The notes: a model not told the origin generated them from the sequence alone. Positions 1 to 6,222 are shown, counted from the first letter of the stretch. The stretch: DNA of 9,077 nt from Verrucomicrobiota bacterium (GCA_903970455.1 CAJCIW010000032.1:1-9077), one strand, 5' to 3'. A program made the numbers and translations.

Positions 1-385
1 CAAACAATAAAAGATCTTTTCTAGTGATGATACCGGATTTGATTTGCTCAGTAAAATGTGCATTGACCGTTCGTTTGAATATACCTCTTAATTTTTTTTT
101 AATAAGTACATCACAATATAGCATCCCAGTGGTAATGTCAAAAATAGTGGGTTTTTTTGCCCCGGGTTTACTCATGTAAAAATCATTATGTTTTTTACAA
201 TCCCCAATCATTTCTTGAAACATTTCCTCATCAGACTTTCCCGATAATTTGTGCTTAATGGCGTACCAAAGGTAACCAATTTTTTGATAAATCAGGGGGA
301 AAAATTGATGATTTTCCTTTAAGCTTTCAGGCTCTTGATGAGGAATAGTTTGTGTATGAGGTAATTGTAATGCGGATAAAGTCAT
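1..385 (-). CDS. Unrecognised protein, N-terminal 128 residues, cut by left window edge
   Basis: An open frame starts at the ATG complementary to 383-385 and stays open to position 1, so the gene continues outside the window. The visible 128 residues begin MTLSALQLPHTQ. They include an aromatic stretch (FFPLIYQKIGYLWYAIKH, about residues 39-56), an acidic helix-like part (SDEEMFQEM) and a lysine-rich later part with ITTGMLYCDVLIKKKLRG. I recognise no family. There is no signal peptide or convincing membrane segment. No Shine-Dalgarno sequence precedes the ATG, only very AT-rich DNA, but a promoter-like pair lies about 75-100 bases upstream. Continuous sensible coding over 385 bases and a start right after a non-coding AT-rich spacer support a real gene. 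Function cannot be assigned. Confidence 0.65.
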   Translation of the reverse strand, partial: MTLSALQLPHTQTIPHQEPESLKENHQFFPLIYQKIGYLWYAIKHKLSGKSDEEMFQEMIGDCKKHNDFYMSKPGAKKPTIFDITTGMLYCDVLIKKKLRGIFKRTVNAHFTEQIKSGIITRKDLLLF

Positions 386-458
386 ATGTTGATTTATATA
401 TATTTATTTTAATTAAAGTTAATTATCAGTTAAATTATAAATCTTGGTATTAGTTATT

Positions 459-487
459 ATTATGCATTAATTACTATTAAATATCAA
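459..487 (-). promoter_or_regulatory. Candidate sigma-70/sigma-66-type promoter for the left-edge gene
   Basis: On the minus strand TTGATA (487-482) and CATAAT (464-459) are separated by exactly 17 bases. Transcription would start near 452 and give an untranslated leader of roughly 65 bases before the ATG at 385. The surroundings are extremely AT-rich, so chance matches are more likely than usual. The spacing and two near-consensus hexamers are the only support. Confidence 0.45.
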
Positions 488-572
488 TAATTTAAAGATC
501 AATGCAGCTCCGAAAAAAGAGAGAAGCGAAATTTGACAAAACTCTCTGACACTTGAAAGGTATAGAAAATTT

Positions 573-592
573 CAATTTCAGCGTTTGAATTG
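573..592 (-). terminator. Weak hairpin downstream of the displaced plsB end
   Basis: On the minus strand CAATTCA and TGAAATTG can pair as a 7-bp stem with one bulged A around a 5-base loop, followed by AAATTTTC. It lies about 19 bases after the stop of the plsB fragment, where an end-of-operon terminator for the ancestral plsB would be expected. The stem is A/T-dominated and the U tract is short, so this is tentative. Confidence 0.25.
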
Positions 593-610
593 GAAGGTGT
601 ATAGCTCCTC

Positions 611-778
611 TTAGGGAAACCTGTCGTAATCTTTCTTGACGAGATTGGAGATGTATGTGGCGCGAGCGGAGCGGCGCTCGTGTTTATCCGGGGAATCGCT
701 GCCGGGAAAATGTTCCATGTCGATTTTGGGTCCGAAGGCGAGGTGGACGGCTGCAGGTTTAGGAGTACCTTGCTTCAT
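611..778 (-). pseudogene. Displaced 3' end of plsB with a foreign 8-codon start (55-residue ORF)
   Basis: This frame runs from an ATG at 778 to a TAA at 613-611. The first eight codons (MKQGTPKP) match nothing in PlsB. The remaining 47 residues are the PlsB C-terminus from A297 to P343, identical to the intact gene except K for Q at the position of Q307. The last codon is CCC rather than CCG and the stop is TAA rather than TAG. The ATG lies three bases after the putative immunity gene's stop, so translation from it is possible. The piece lacks the acyltransferase active site and cannot be a working enzyme. I read it as the plsB end pushed away when the cassette inserted. Whether the 55-residue peptide is made is unknown. 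Confidence 0.85.
615..754 (-). repeat. 140-bp direct repeat, distal copy (plsB 3' end)
   Basis: Matches 2767-2906 base for base at a constant offset of 2152, except position 727 (t here, g at 2879). Identity stops abruptly after 754, exactly at the boundary before codon 297 of plsB. On the other side it fades at the stop codon, where 614 and 611 differ from 2766 and 2763. Confidence 0.97.
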
Positions 779-781
779 TAT

Positions 782-1105
782 TTATTCTCTTCTGCGATAC
801 ACCGTGCATTGATGATTTGGCAGTTCTAATGGACTATTTAATTGAATGCAATTTTCGGTAATCTCTGTCTGTGGATCAAAATCTCCTGTTACTTCTCCAG
901 CCACGCAATTTGCCGAATCTCTATTTTCCTCAGAAACTTCTCTGTCAAAATAAAAATAAACAAAGATTTTTTCTTCTTTCTCATTCCAATCGACGGCTAC
1001 CATTCTTAAATTCGAAGAGATTTCATTCAATAGTGCTCGCTGCAACGACATCCTAATTGCAATTTCTAATGAATAATCAGCGTTGCTATTGTATTTTATT
1101 CTCAT
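782..1105 (-). CDS. Putative immunity protein of the toxin at 2751-1102
   Basis: This 107-residue protein starts in an ATGA overlap with the toxin stop (ATG at 1105, TGA at 1104-1102), the usual arrangement for translationally coupled toxin/immunity pairs. No Shine-Dalgarno sequence is seen, consistent with reinitiation. The sequence suggests a small soluble alpha/beta protein: an amphipathic helix (about 12-31), a strand pair (LRMVAVDW, then KIFVYFYFD, about 33-54), a helix containing NRDSANCVAGEV (61-72) and a short C-terminal strand ending YRRRE. It is net acidic (19 Asp/Glu against 12 Lys/Arg by hand count), as expected for a partner of a basic nuclease domain. It resembles, from memory, small immunity-type proteins found beside secreted nuclease toxins, but I do not assign a numbered Imm family. 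The role is inferred mainly from position, size and charge. Confidence 0.7.
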   Translation of the reverse strand: MRIKYNSNADYSLEIAIRMSLQRALLNEISSNLRMVAVDWNEKEEKIFVYFYFDREVSEENRDSANCVAGEVTGDFDPQTEITENCIQLNSPLELPNHQCTVYRRRE

Positions 1106-2751
1106 AAAAAATCTTTTGGTCTAAGTGGGATTATGTGAGTGCCATTATTGCTGTAAACAATCATACCTATTGTTGTTTCCTGGCTGATTGTTCCGGCTTC
1201 ATTTTTATAAACGCCTATGATTTCTTTGAAATCAATTCTCTCTCTGTAATTAGGGGAGCCAGGTTTATTGTTATTAATCCGTTGTCCAGTTCCAGCGAAT
1301 TTATTAACAAGCCCCTGAGGATCAGGATGCGTAAACTCACTTCTCAGCGGATCATAATCTTTATAGCCTTTAATGTGTTTCCCTTGTCTATTCCATCTTA
1401 TCTGTAAGTTAGCAGACCTCAGAACTTGTTTTCTTGCTTCGGCCTTTCTGGCGGCTTCGACAGCAATATGAATGCGATTTTGCTCACTAAAAGCAGCTAC
1501 TTCCATGGTTAATAATGCGTTGGCCCTTTTTAAAGATCTATATGCTTTCATGCATTTCGCCATTACGCCTCCGGCAAAAATTTCCACACCATATTTGCCG
1601 ATGATATAACCGATAATTTCTCCTTCCCTTTGGCTGGAAATTTCATCCTTTTTTTCGATAAGTTCCCTGAGTTCGGGTACTATTTTAGAGATAATTTCTG
1701 CAGATGCATTTTCTTTAAAAAAATTAGCACAGCTTTTACACGCCTCGACTACCTGCTTGGAAACTTGGGCAGGAGTTGTTACTAAAGACCAAAGACCATG
1801 ACTTAACCCCTGTGCCGATGAAAGGATCGAAGGCACATAATCTACAACTCCCTCTTTTACCCCGTTAGCAGCACCATATATTAAGCCAGCCGCATAGTCG
1901 AAAGAGTCTTTGAGATCTAAGTCAATTTGCGTTGGTTTTAAATTCGATTGAAGATAATCTTCTAAAGAGGTGGATATATTTCCTTTCTCAAAATAAGCAA
2001 TTGCTCTTTCGAAATAAGCGTTTTTGTTCTGAGGATTTAATTCAATAGCTTTATCCAAAGCGTCAATAGCTTGATCGTATGCTCCAAGCTCATTGTAGTT
2101 TCTTCCTATTTTTAAATATAAGGAGAACTCAGATTCGTTGTTTCTTTCTAAAACATCTTTTACCTCACCTTTCTCAATTATTTTTGAAATATCATTGATA
2201 AATTCGATGTTTTTTCCTTGTTCAAAATAAAGCAATCCACGTTCATAAAAGGCTGACGAGCAAGGGTGTATTTGGATGCAATCATCATAAAGTCTCTGAT
2301 AAGTTTCTTGAATTTTTGAAATTCCTGTGTTTAATACAATGCGAATTTTTTCTGCAGATGAAATGAGAGATTGAACTCTTGATTCTTCATTTTTAAGTTG
2401 CCGGTTATAAGCGGCGATTAGGTCGGTTTCAGGAGATTCAAAGTAAGACTCTCTTTGAATTGACTTGATTAAATTTTGAATGTTTTCTTTAGCATTTTTA
2501 ATGCTGCTAGTGACGCTGTCTTCATTCAAAAAATGCAAGCTTTGGAATAACTCTTGATAATCAGTATATTTTTCTAACTCATTAATTAGACTCTCTGGCA
2601 TCCATTGATATTTTAAGCCTTGCTGTTTTGCTTTTTCCAAATAATCATAAGCTACTGATTCAATCATTTCAATATGGTGCTCAGCCCTAAATGAATCACA
2701 ATTGGGGCAGAGGGCTAAAAAGGGAAATGAAAGAATAAATTCAAAAGTCAT
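1102..2751 (-). CDS. TPR protein with C-terminal polymorphic toxin type 50 (Ntox50-like) domain
   Basis: A 549-residue modular protein. Residues 1-160 are mostly charged helix with a CPNC pair near the start. About 165-277 holds TPR-like units, the clearest at 210-243 (YLKIGRNYNELGAYDQAIDA). About 283-412 is a Gly/Ala-rich segment (AAGLIYGAANGVKEGVVDY; GYIIGKYGVEIFAGG) like a pre-toxin linker. The last hundred residues carry KH (457-458), KFAGTGQ (484-490), ERIDF (504-508) and GTHIIPLRP (536-544), which I recognise as the Ntox50 pattern, a predicted RNase domain of polymorphic toxins. No clear signal peptide is present: the hydrophobic start lacks basic residues. The start at 2751 lies 11 nt after the plsB stop behind a purine-rich AGAGAGA; M29 is an alternative start. 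The gene is visibly AT-rich against its neighbours. The toxin role is family inference; export route and target are unknown. Confidence 0.8.
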   Translation of the reverse strand: MTFEFILSFPFLALCPNCDSFRAEHHIEMIESVAYDYLEKAKQQGLKYQWMPESLINELEKYTDYQELFQSLHFLNEDSVTSSIKNAKENIQNLIKSIQRESYFESPETDLIAAYNRQLKNEESRVQSLISSAEKIRIVLNTGISKIQETYQRLYDDCIQIHPCSSAFYERGLLYFEQGKNIEFINDISKIIEKGEVKDVLERNNESEFSLYLKIGRNYNELGAYDQAIDALDKAIELNPQNKNAYFERAIAYFEKGNISTSLEDYLQSNLKPTQIDLDLKDSFDYAAGLIYGAANGVKEGVVDYVPSILSSAQGLSHGLWSLVTTPAQVSKQVVEACKSCANFFKENASAEIISKIVPELRELIEKKDEISSQREGEIIGYIIGKYGVEIFAGGVMAKCMKAYRSLKRANALLTMEVAAFSEQNRIHIAVEAARKAEARKQVLRSANLQIRWNRQGKHIKGYKDYDPLRSEFTHPDPQGLVNKFAGTGQRINNNKPGSPNYRERIDFKEIIGVYKNEAGTISQETTIGMIVYSNNGTHIIPLRPKDFL

Positions 2752-2762
2752 TTTATCTCTCT

Positions 2763-3794
2763 CTACGGAAACCTGTCGTAATCTTTCTTGACGAGATTGG
2801 AGATGTATGTGGCGCGAGCGGAGCGGCGCTCGTGTTTATCCGGGGAATCGCTGCCGGGAAAATGTTCCATGTCGATTTGGGGTCCGAAGGCGAGGTGGAC
2901 GGCTGCGCGTGTGGCGATCCGGGCTTCTCCGAGTTCCACCTGGATGGTTTCGGGAGGGGGCAGAAGGTGATAAGTTTTTAGGGCCAGGGAATAAAAATGG
3001 GTGGGGTGGCCGGCGCGCTCTGCCATCAGATAAAGCATTTCGATGCTTTGAGGGTCAAAAGGGGCAATTTCCACCACGCCGGACGCGTTTGGACGGTCTC
3101 TTCCTCCGCTCGGGGCGACGTAGATGGCCTTTCCTCCCTCGCTGAGCAGCTCGCTCATCAATTCCATCGTTCTTTTGTTATGCAGCTGTTTTTTCATTTT
3201 TTGTTCCGGGGGATGGTCGATATATCGCTTTGAGAAAATGCATAGCAGGTTTCTGCCCATGCTAAAGGGGGCTGCCATAGGATCGGTAATAACGCGTTCG
3301 CCTGCGACGAAAATCATCTCTTCCCCAAGGCGCGGATAAGAATTTTCCAAAAGGATGCTGATCACCTGCGGGTCGGCTTCCACTTGATGGTTGGCGAGAA
3401 AAATCGTATTTTCCCCTTTTTCTAAAGAAGAGGCGATCCGATCTAAATGATCAAGCCCGAGAAGAGATGAATGGGGCATGTCGACAAGAGGTTTGACCAG
3501 GTCGATGCCGAATTGATAATAGTCGAAGGGTTGGCGAAGATGTTTGTGGAAGGGTTGAAAAACAAAAGGTTCCAAACATTGTTGTTTGATCAACTCGATT
3601 AAATCGAGGAAAAGGCGTTCGTAGCCTCCTTCCTGAGAAGCAGTGGCCTGTTGATAGCAAACGTAGAATTGCTCCAGGTTATCGGCGCATTTAGGAGGGA
3701 TCACTCCCTCCTTGACGGATTCTTTGAGCTTCGAATGAAAAGAGTTAGAAGTCGAGTTTTTTTCCATTGATCGTCGAGTAGAATTGGAACTCAT
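2763..3794 (-). CDS. plsB: Glycerol-3-phosphate acyltransferase, soluble plastid/chlamydial type
   Basis: Transfers an acyl chain to sn-glycerol-3-phosphate to make lysophosphatidate, the first step of phospholipid synthesis. The 343 residues show an N-terminal helical part, the HX4D catalytic motif as NHQVEADP (H136, D141), the arginine-rich substrate region FSMGRNLLCIFSKRYI (177-192), and GGKAIYVAPSGGRDRP (220-235), whose PSGGRDRP is typical of the plant plastid/chlamydial enzyme. Length fits that family and is far shorter than E. coli PlsB. The start at 3794 lies inside the end of the RNase G gene (50-nt overlap). An ATG at 3767 (residue 10) would reduce the overlap to 23 nt. Neither has a Shine-Dalgarno sequence, so coupling to RNase G translation is likely. 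The last 47 codons are duplicated at 754-611. The gene itself remains complete to its TAG stop. Confidence 0.93.
   Translation of the reverse strand: MSSNSTRRSMEKNSTSNSFHSKLKESVKEGVIPPKCADNLEQFYVCYQQATASQEGGYERLFLDLIELIKQQCLEPFVFQPFHKHLRQPFDYYQFGIDLVKPLVDMPHSSLLGLDHLDRIASSLEKGENTIFLANHQVEADPQVISILLENSYPRLGEEMIFVAGERVITDPMAAPFSMGRNLLCIFSKRYIDHPPEQKMKKQLHNKRTMELMSELLSEGGKAIYVAPSGGRDRPNASGVVEIAPFDPQSIEMLYLMAERAGHPTHFYSLALKTYHLLPPPETIQVELGEARIATRAAVHLAFGPQIDMEHFPGSDSPDKHERRSARATYISNLVKKDYDRFP
2767..2906 (-). repeat. 140-bp direct repeat, proximal copy (end of intact plsB)
   Basis: Forms codons 297-343 of the intact plsB. Partner of 615-754, with one substitution at 2879 (Gln307 here, Lys in the other copy). 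The two copies bracket the toxin and immunity genes; repeat plus cargo is 2152 bp. Confidence 0.97.
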
Positions 3795-5286
3795 TCAGAT
3801 GAAGGCTATCATTGTTGTCAAAGCGTAATTCTGCGTGCATTTTTCCGGCCATTTTGCGCAAATACTCTTTATCTTGATGGTGGGACAAGTAGCCGTCGAG
3901 GTCGGGGTGAGAGATGAGTTCTAGCCCGAACTGTTGTTGCTGATTAACCAATTTTTTCAGCGCCCGTTCGATTTCAACTGAAACGCTTTCATGGCTTTTG
4001 ATCGTTCCGCTCCCATTGCAATAAGGACAATGGGTGAACATTGTCTGGGTCAACGATTCTCGACTGCGCTGCCTTGTCATTTCTACCAGGCCGAATTCGC
4101 TCATCCCTAAAATTGTGCATTTAGCGGAATCGTCTTTCATCGCTTCCTTGAGGCGGTCGAGAACGCGGCGCTGATTTTTTCGAGAGCGCATGTCGATGAA
4201 GTCGCAGATCACAAGCCCCCCGACATTGCGAATACGGAGCTGGCGTGCGATTTCTTCTGCTGCTTCCATGTTGATACGGACAAGAGATTCTTCCACATCG
4301 GAGCTGGAGGTGGTGCTTCGGCCGGAGTTGACGTCGATCGTATACATCGCTTCTGTGCGATCGAAGAAAAGATAGCCCCCGCTCGGTAACCAAATTTTAC
4401 GGCGCAGGGCGCGGTCGATCTCCCGCTCAACGTTAAATCGTTCGAACATCGGGCTTTTATCCCGGTAAAGTTCGAGTTTAAGTGCATGCTCGTTGCTGTA
4501 TTTATCGTAGAGGCGTTTGCAGTGTTGGAAGGTTCCATAGTCGTCCACCAGAAGTCGATCGAATTTTTTATCGACTGCAGTCAGGACGGCGCGCTTGATC
4601 AAGTCGGATTCTTCATAAAGACAAGTCGGTTTAGCGGCTTTATGGAAATTTTCGGCGATGTTCTGCCACGTTTTAAGAAGTTCCGTCGCCTCATGGATCA
4701 GCATTTCCGACGTGGCGTTGACGCTTGCCGTCCGGCAAATCAACCCCATGTCTTTGGGCATTTCAAAAGCGCGGATCAGTTTTTTTAATTTATCGCGGGA
4801 ACCCGCATCTTCAATTTTGCGCGATACACCCCGATGCGGCGTGTTGGGAAGCAAAACGAGATATCTTCCCGGGATGGAAATATTGGAAGTGAGGCGTGCT
4901 CCTTTGGTCCCGATCGGTTCTTTGACAACCTGTACAAGCACGGGCTGGTCCATTTTCATGATTTTCGAAATGTCAGACTCTCGCCGCTCTCGTCCTTGCG
5001 TTTTAGAGATGTCCCCTTCCCAATCAAAATCCATTTCGAACATCTCTTGAAATTTTTGGGTATTTTCTAAGATATCCGAAATGTGGATGAAACCATTTTC
5101 TCCCTCATTGATGTCGATGAATGCAGATTGAATATTATGCAGGATGTTGGTCACACGGCCGCGATAGATGTTTCCTGTCAGCTGCCGGTTCTTTTTTCTC
5201 TCGATGATCAGATCGTAAAGGGTTCCATTTTTCAGGACGGCGTAACGGGTTTCTTTCGATTCAACGTTCAGTAGGATTTCTTGCAT
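3745..5286 (-). CDS. rng: Ribonuclease G (RNase E/G family)
   Basis: A single-strand-specific endoribonuclease for rRNA maturation and mRNA decay, cytoplasmic. The 513-residue length is that of RNase G/CafA, without the long RNase E scaffold tail. An S1-type RNA-binding domain spans about residues 36-125 (GNIYRGRVTNIL, FIDINEGENGFIHISDI), with a charged insert at about 84-112. GTKGARLTSNISIPGRYLVL (127-146) is the 5'-sensor/RNase H-like region. The catalytic metal aspartates are D318 in YTIDVNSGR and D362 in ICDFIDMR, equivalent to E. coli RNase E D303 and D346. The zinc-link cysteines are C420 and C423 in HCPYCNGSG. The ATG at 5286 is preceded by GGGGAT, a modest ribosome binding site. The 3' end overlaps the start of plsB, as expected for one operon. 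All key residues are present. Confidence 0.95.
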   Translation of the reverse strand: MQEILLNVESKETRYAVLKNGTLYDLIIERKKNRQLTGNIYRGRVTNILHNIQSAFIDINEGENGFIHISDILENTQKFQEMFEMDFDWEGDISKTQGRERRESDISKIMKMDQPVLVQVVKEPIGTKGARLTSNISIPGRYLVLLPNTPHRGVSRKIEDAGSRDKLKKLIRAFEMPKDMGLICRTASVNATSEMLIHEATELLKTWQNIAENFHKAAKPTCLYEESDLIKRAVLTAVDKKFDRLLVDDYGTFQHCKRLYDKYSNEHALKLELYRDKSPMFERFNVEREIDRALRRKIWLPSGGYLFFDRTEAMYTIDVNSGRSTTSSSDVEESLVRINMEAAEEIARQLRIRNVGGLVICDFIDMRSRKNQRRVLDRLKEAMKDDSAKCTILGMSEFGLVEMTRQRSRESLTQTMFTHCPYCNGSGTIKSHESVSVEIERALKKLVNQQQQFGLELISHPDLDGYLSHHQDKEYLRKMAGKMHAELRFDNNDSLHLNEFQFYSTINGKKLDF

Positions 5287-5499
5287 GGGATCCCCGATAA
5301 GTTTTTTTTGGAAGTCGGTCTATTCCGCTGGAAATAAAGAAATTGTCGCGGAACACCAAAATAGTCAATAGGGTGATCATAGCCCCTTTTAACTTCTTTT
5401 TCCACAAAAAATAAGAACGATTAATTTTAAAAAAAGAAATTTATTTTTTGACGTGAGAGGAGGGGGCTGGTGGCTTGGAGAGGGTGAAGGTGTTTGAGA
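5287..5499. other. Non-coding region upstream of RNase G
   Basis: No coding frame is convincing here. On the minus strand a TATGAT (5381-5376) and a TTGACT (5368-5363) could be parts of promoters for the rng-plsB unit, but neither has a good partner hexamer at 16-18 bases, so I do not call a promoter. A run of A/T (about 5400-5450) is followed by a G-rich stretch on the plus strand (5456-5490) of unknown meaning. A promoter for rng is expected somewhere here because a stem-loop terminator lies just upstream. Confidence 0.4.
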
Positions 5500-5555
5500 A
5501 AGAGCCGACGATCTGCTTCTGATAGCTCAGAAGAGTACCAGAATCGTCGGCTCTT
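5500..5555 (-). terminator. Compound stem-loop terminator after the 218-residue gene
   Basis: A perfect 13-bp outer stem pairs 5500-5512 (AAGAGCCGACGAT) with 5543-5555. Inside it a second perfect 7-bp hairpin pairs 5516-5522 (CTTCTGA) with 5527-5533 around a TAGC loop. It starts 10 bases after the stop of the gene at 6222-5566. In that direction the stem ends ...CTCTT followed by TCTC, a short U-rich tail. It probably ends transcription of the upstream gene; the extra inner hairpin is unusual for a plain terminator. Confidence 0.7.
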
Positions 5556-5565
5556 AAAGGAAAGG

Positions 5566-6222
5566 TTAGTTTGACTCTGGATGGAGCCGGTTAGAGATTG
5601 CATTCAAGGCGTCTTCGATCTTTTTTTCATACAACTTTGAGCATAAGCATTGAGCTGCGTGAATAGCCAAAAAAGAACGAGGCGCAGTAGCAATCGCATG
5701 CTCGCTAAAACCTAAGCTGAGCCCGTTATCGGATTGACTGTTAACAAGCCAAATGTAATGTCTGAGTAAGGTCCTGGATGCATCGAGCTTTCCAATTTTG
5801 CCTTCGGGAAGAGCCTTGTAAAACTGTCTTGCGATGTCATCTGTAGAATTGGTAGCCTGGAGAACGTCGCAGAAAGCTTCCATTTTGACTTCTGGAGAAC
5901 GGCATTTCTGAAAAGGGATCAATACAGTGTTAATGAGATCTGGAGAAGGAACGGGAAAGGCAACTTGTGATGAATTCTGCGAAAATATCAGTTCGATCCA
6001 AACGTTTAGATAATCGTTCAATACTTTTCTTTGTTCTTTTCTCGTTTCAAGAAGAAGTCGATTTGATTGATCCATCACAGTTTTTATTGTTTTGCATGTT
6101 TCATATAGGCTTGACCAATCCGACTCATCGGTATCACAGATGATTTTAGTTTGAATTTCACTGGGAGATTCAAGAAAAGTGAAATTTTGAGCATAAGATA
6201 TGTTTGTTACAGCTGAAGACAT
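5566..6222 (-). CDS. Unrecognised 218-residue protein, probably lineage-specific
   Basis: I recognise no family. The protein is predicted soluble and mostly helical, with Ser/Thr-rich ends, a basic helix in the first half (RLLLETRKEQRKVLNDYL, about residues 54-71) and a second helical block near the C-terminus (HAAQCLCSKLYEKKIEDALN, about 187-206). There is no signal peptide and no membrane segment. A good ribosome binding site (GGAG, 6231-6228, five bases before the ATG) and a TATAAT at 6260-6255 precede it. A strong stem-loop follows, so it looks like a single-gene transcription unit placed between plsX and rng, both core genes. That makes it a candidate lineage-specific insertion, possibly a host-interaction protein, but nothing in the sequence proves secretion. 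Confidence 0.75.
   Translation of the reverse strand: MSSAVTNISYAQNFTFLESPSEIQTKIICDTDESDWSSLYETCKTIKTVMDQSNRLLLETRKEQRKVLNDYLNVWIELIFSQNSSQVAFPVPSPDLINTVLIPFQKCRSPEVKMEAFCDVLQATNSTDDIARQFYKALPEGKIGKLDASRTLLRHYIWLVNSQSDNGLSLGFSEHAIATAPRSFLAIHAAQCLCSKLYEKKIEDALNAISNRLHPESN

Larger units (their letters stand above)
386..610. other. AT-rich non-coding spacer
   Basis: No coding frame is visible on either strand. The part nearest the left gene (386-500) is almost all A and T and holds the promoter-like pair. The part nearest the plsB fragment holds an isolated AGGAG on the minus strand (609-605) directly after the fragment's stop, with no start codon at a useful distance, and a weak hairpin at 573-592. 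It may be the original downstream flank of plsB from before the cassette arrived. Confidence 0.5.

Noticed and set aside
871..1407. Plus-strand open frames at 871-1056 and 1135-1407
   Set aside because: They lie entirely inside the immunity and toxin genes on the other strand and have low-complexity composition with no family features.
2694..2751. Possible lipoprotein signal at the toxin N-terminus (FLALC)
   Set aside because: The residue before the cysteine is Leu, not Gly, Ala or Ser, and the start has no basic residues, so it does not fit a lipobox signal peptide.
611..2906. Classical insertion sequence or prophage attachment site
   Set aside because: No transposase or integrase, no terminal inverted repeats and no tRNA gene are visible. 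The 140-bp repeat is coding plsB sequence, far longer than usual target duplications.
2788..3339. Overlapping plus-strand open frames within plsB
   Set aside because: The minus strand here encodes clear PlsB motifs; the plus frames are Arg/Gly-rich by-products of the GC-rich codons.
4121..5274. Several open frames on both strands within the RNase G gene
   Set aside because: RNase G residues, including both catalytic aspartates and the CPxC link, occupy one continuous minus-strand frame; the rest are shadows.
5340..5381. Promoter for rng built from TTGACT (5368-5363) or TATGAT (5381-5376)
   Set aside because: Each hexamer lacks a reasonable partner at 16-18 bases; a promoter is expected in this region but I cannot place it.
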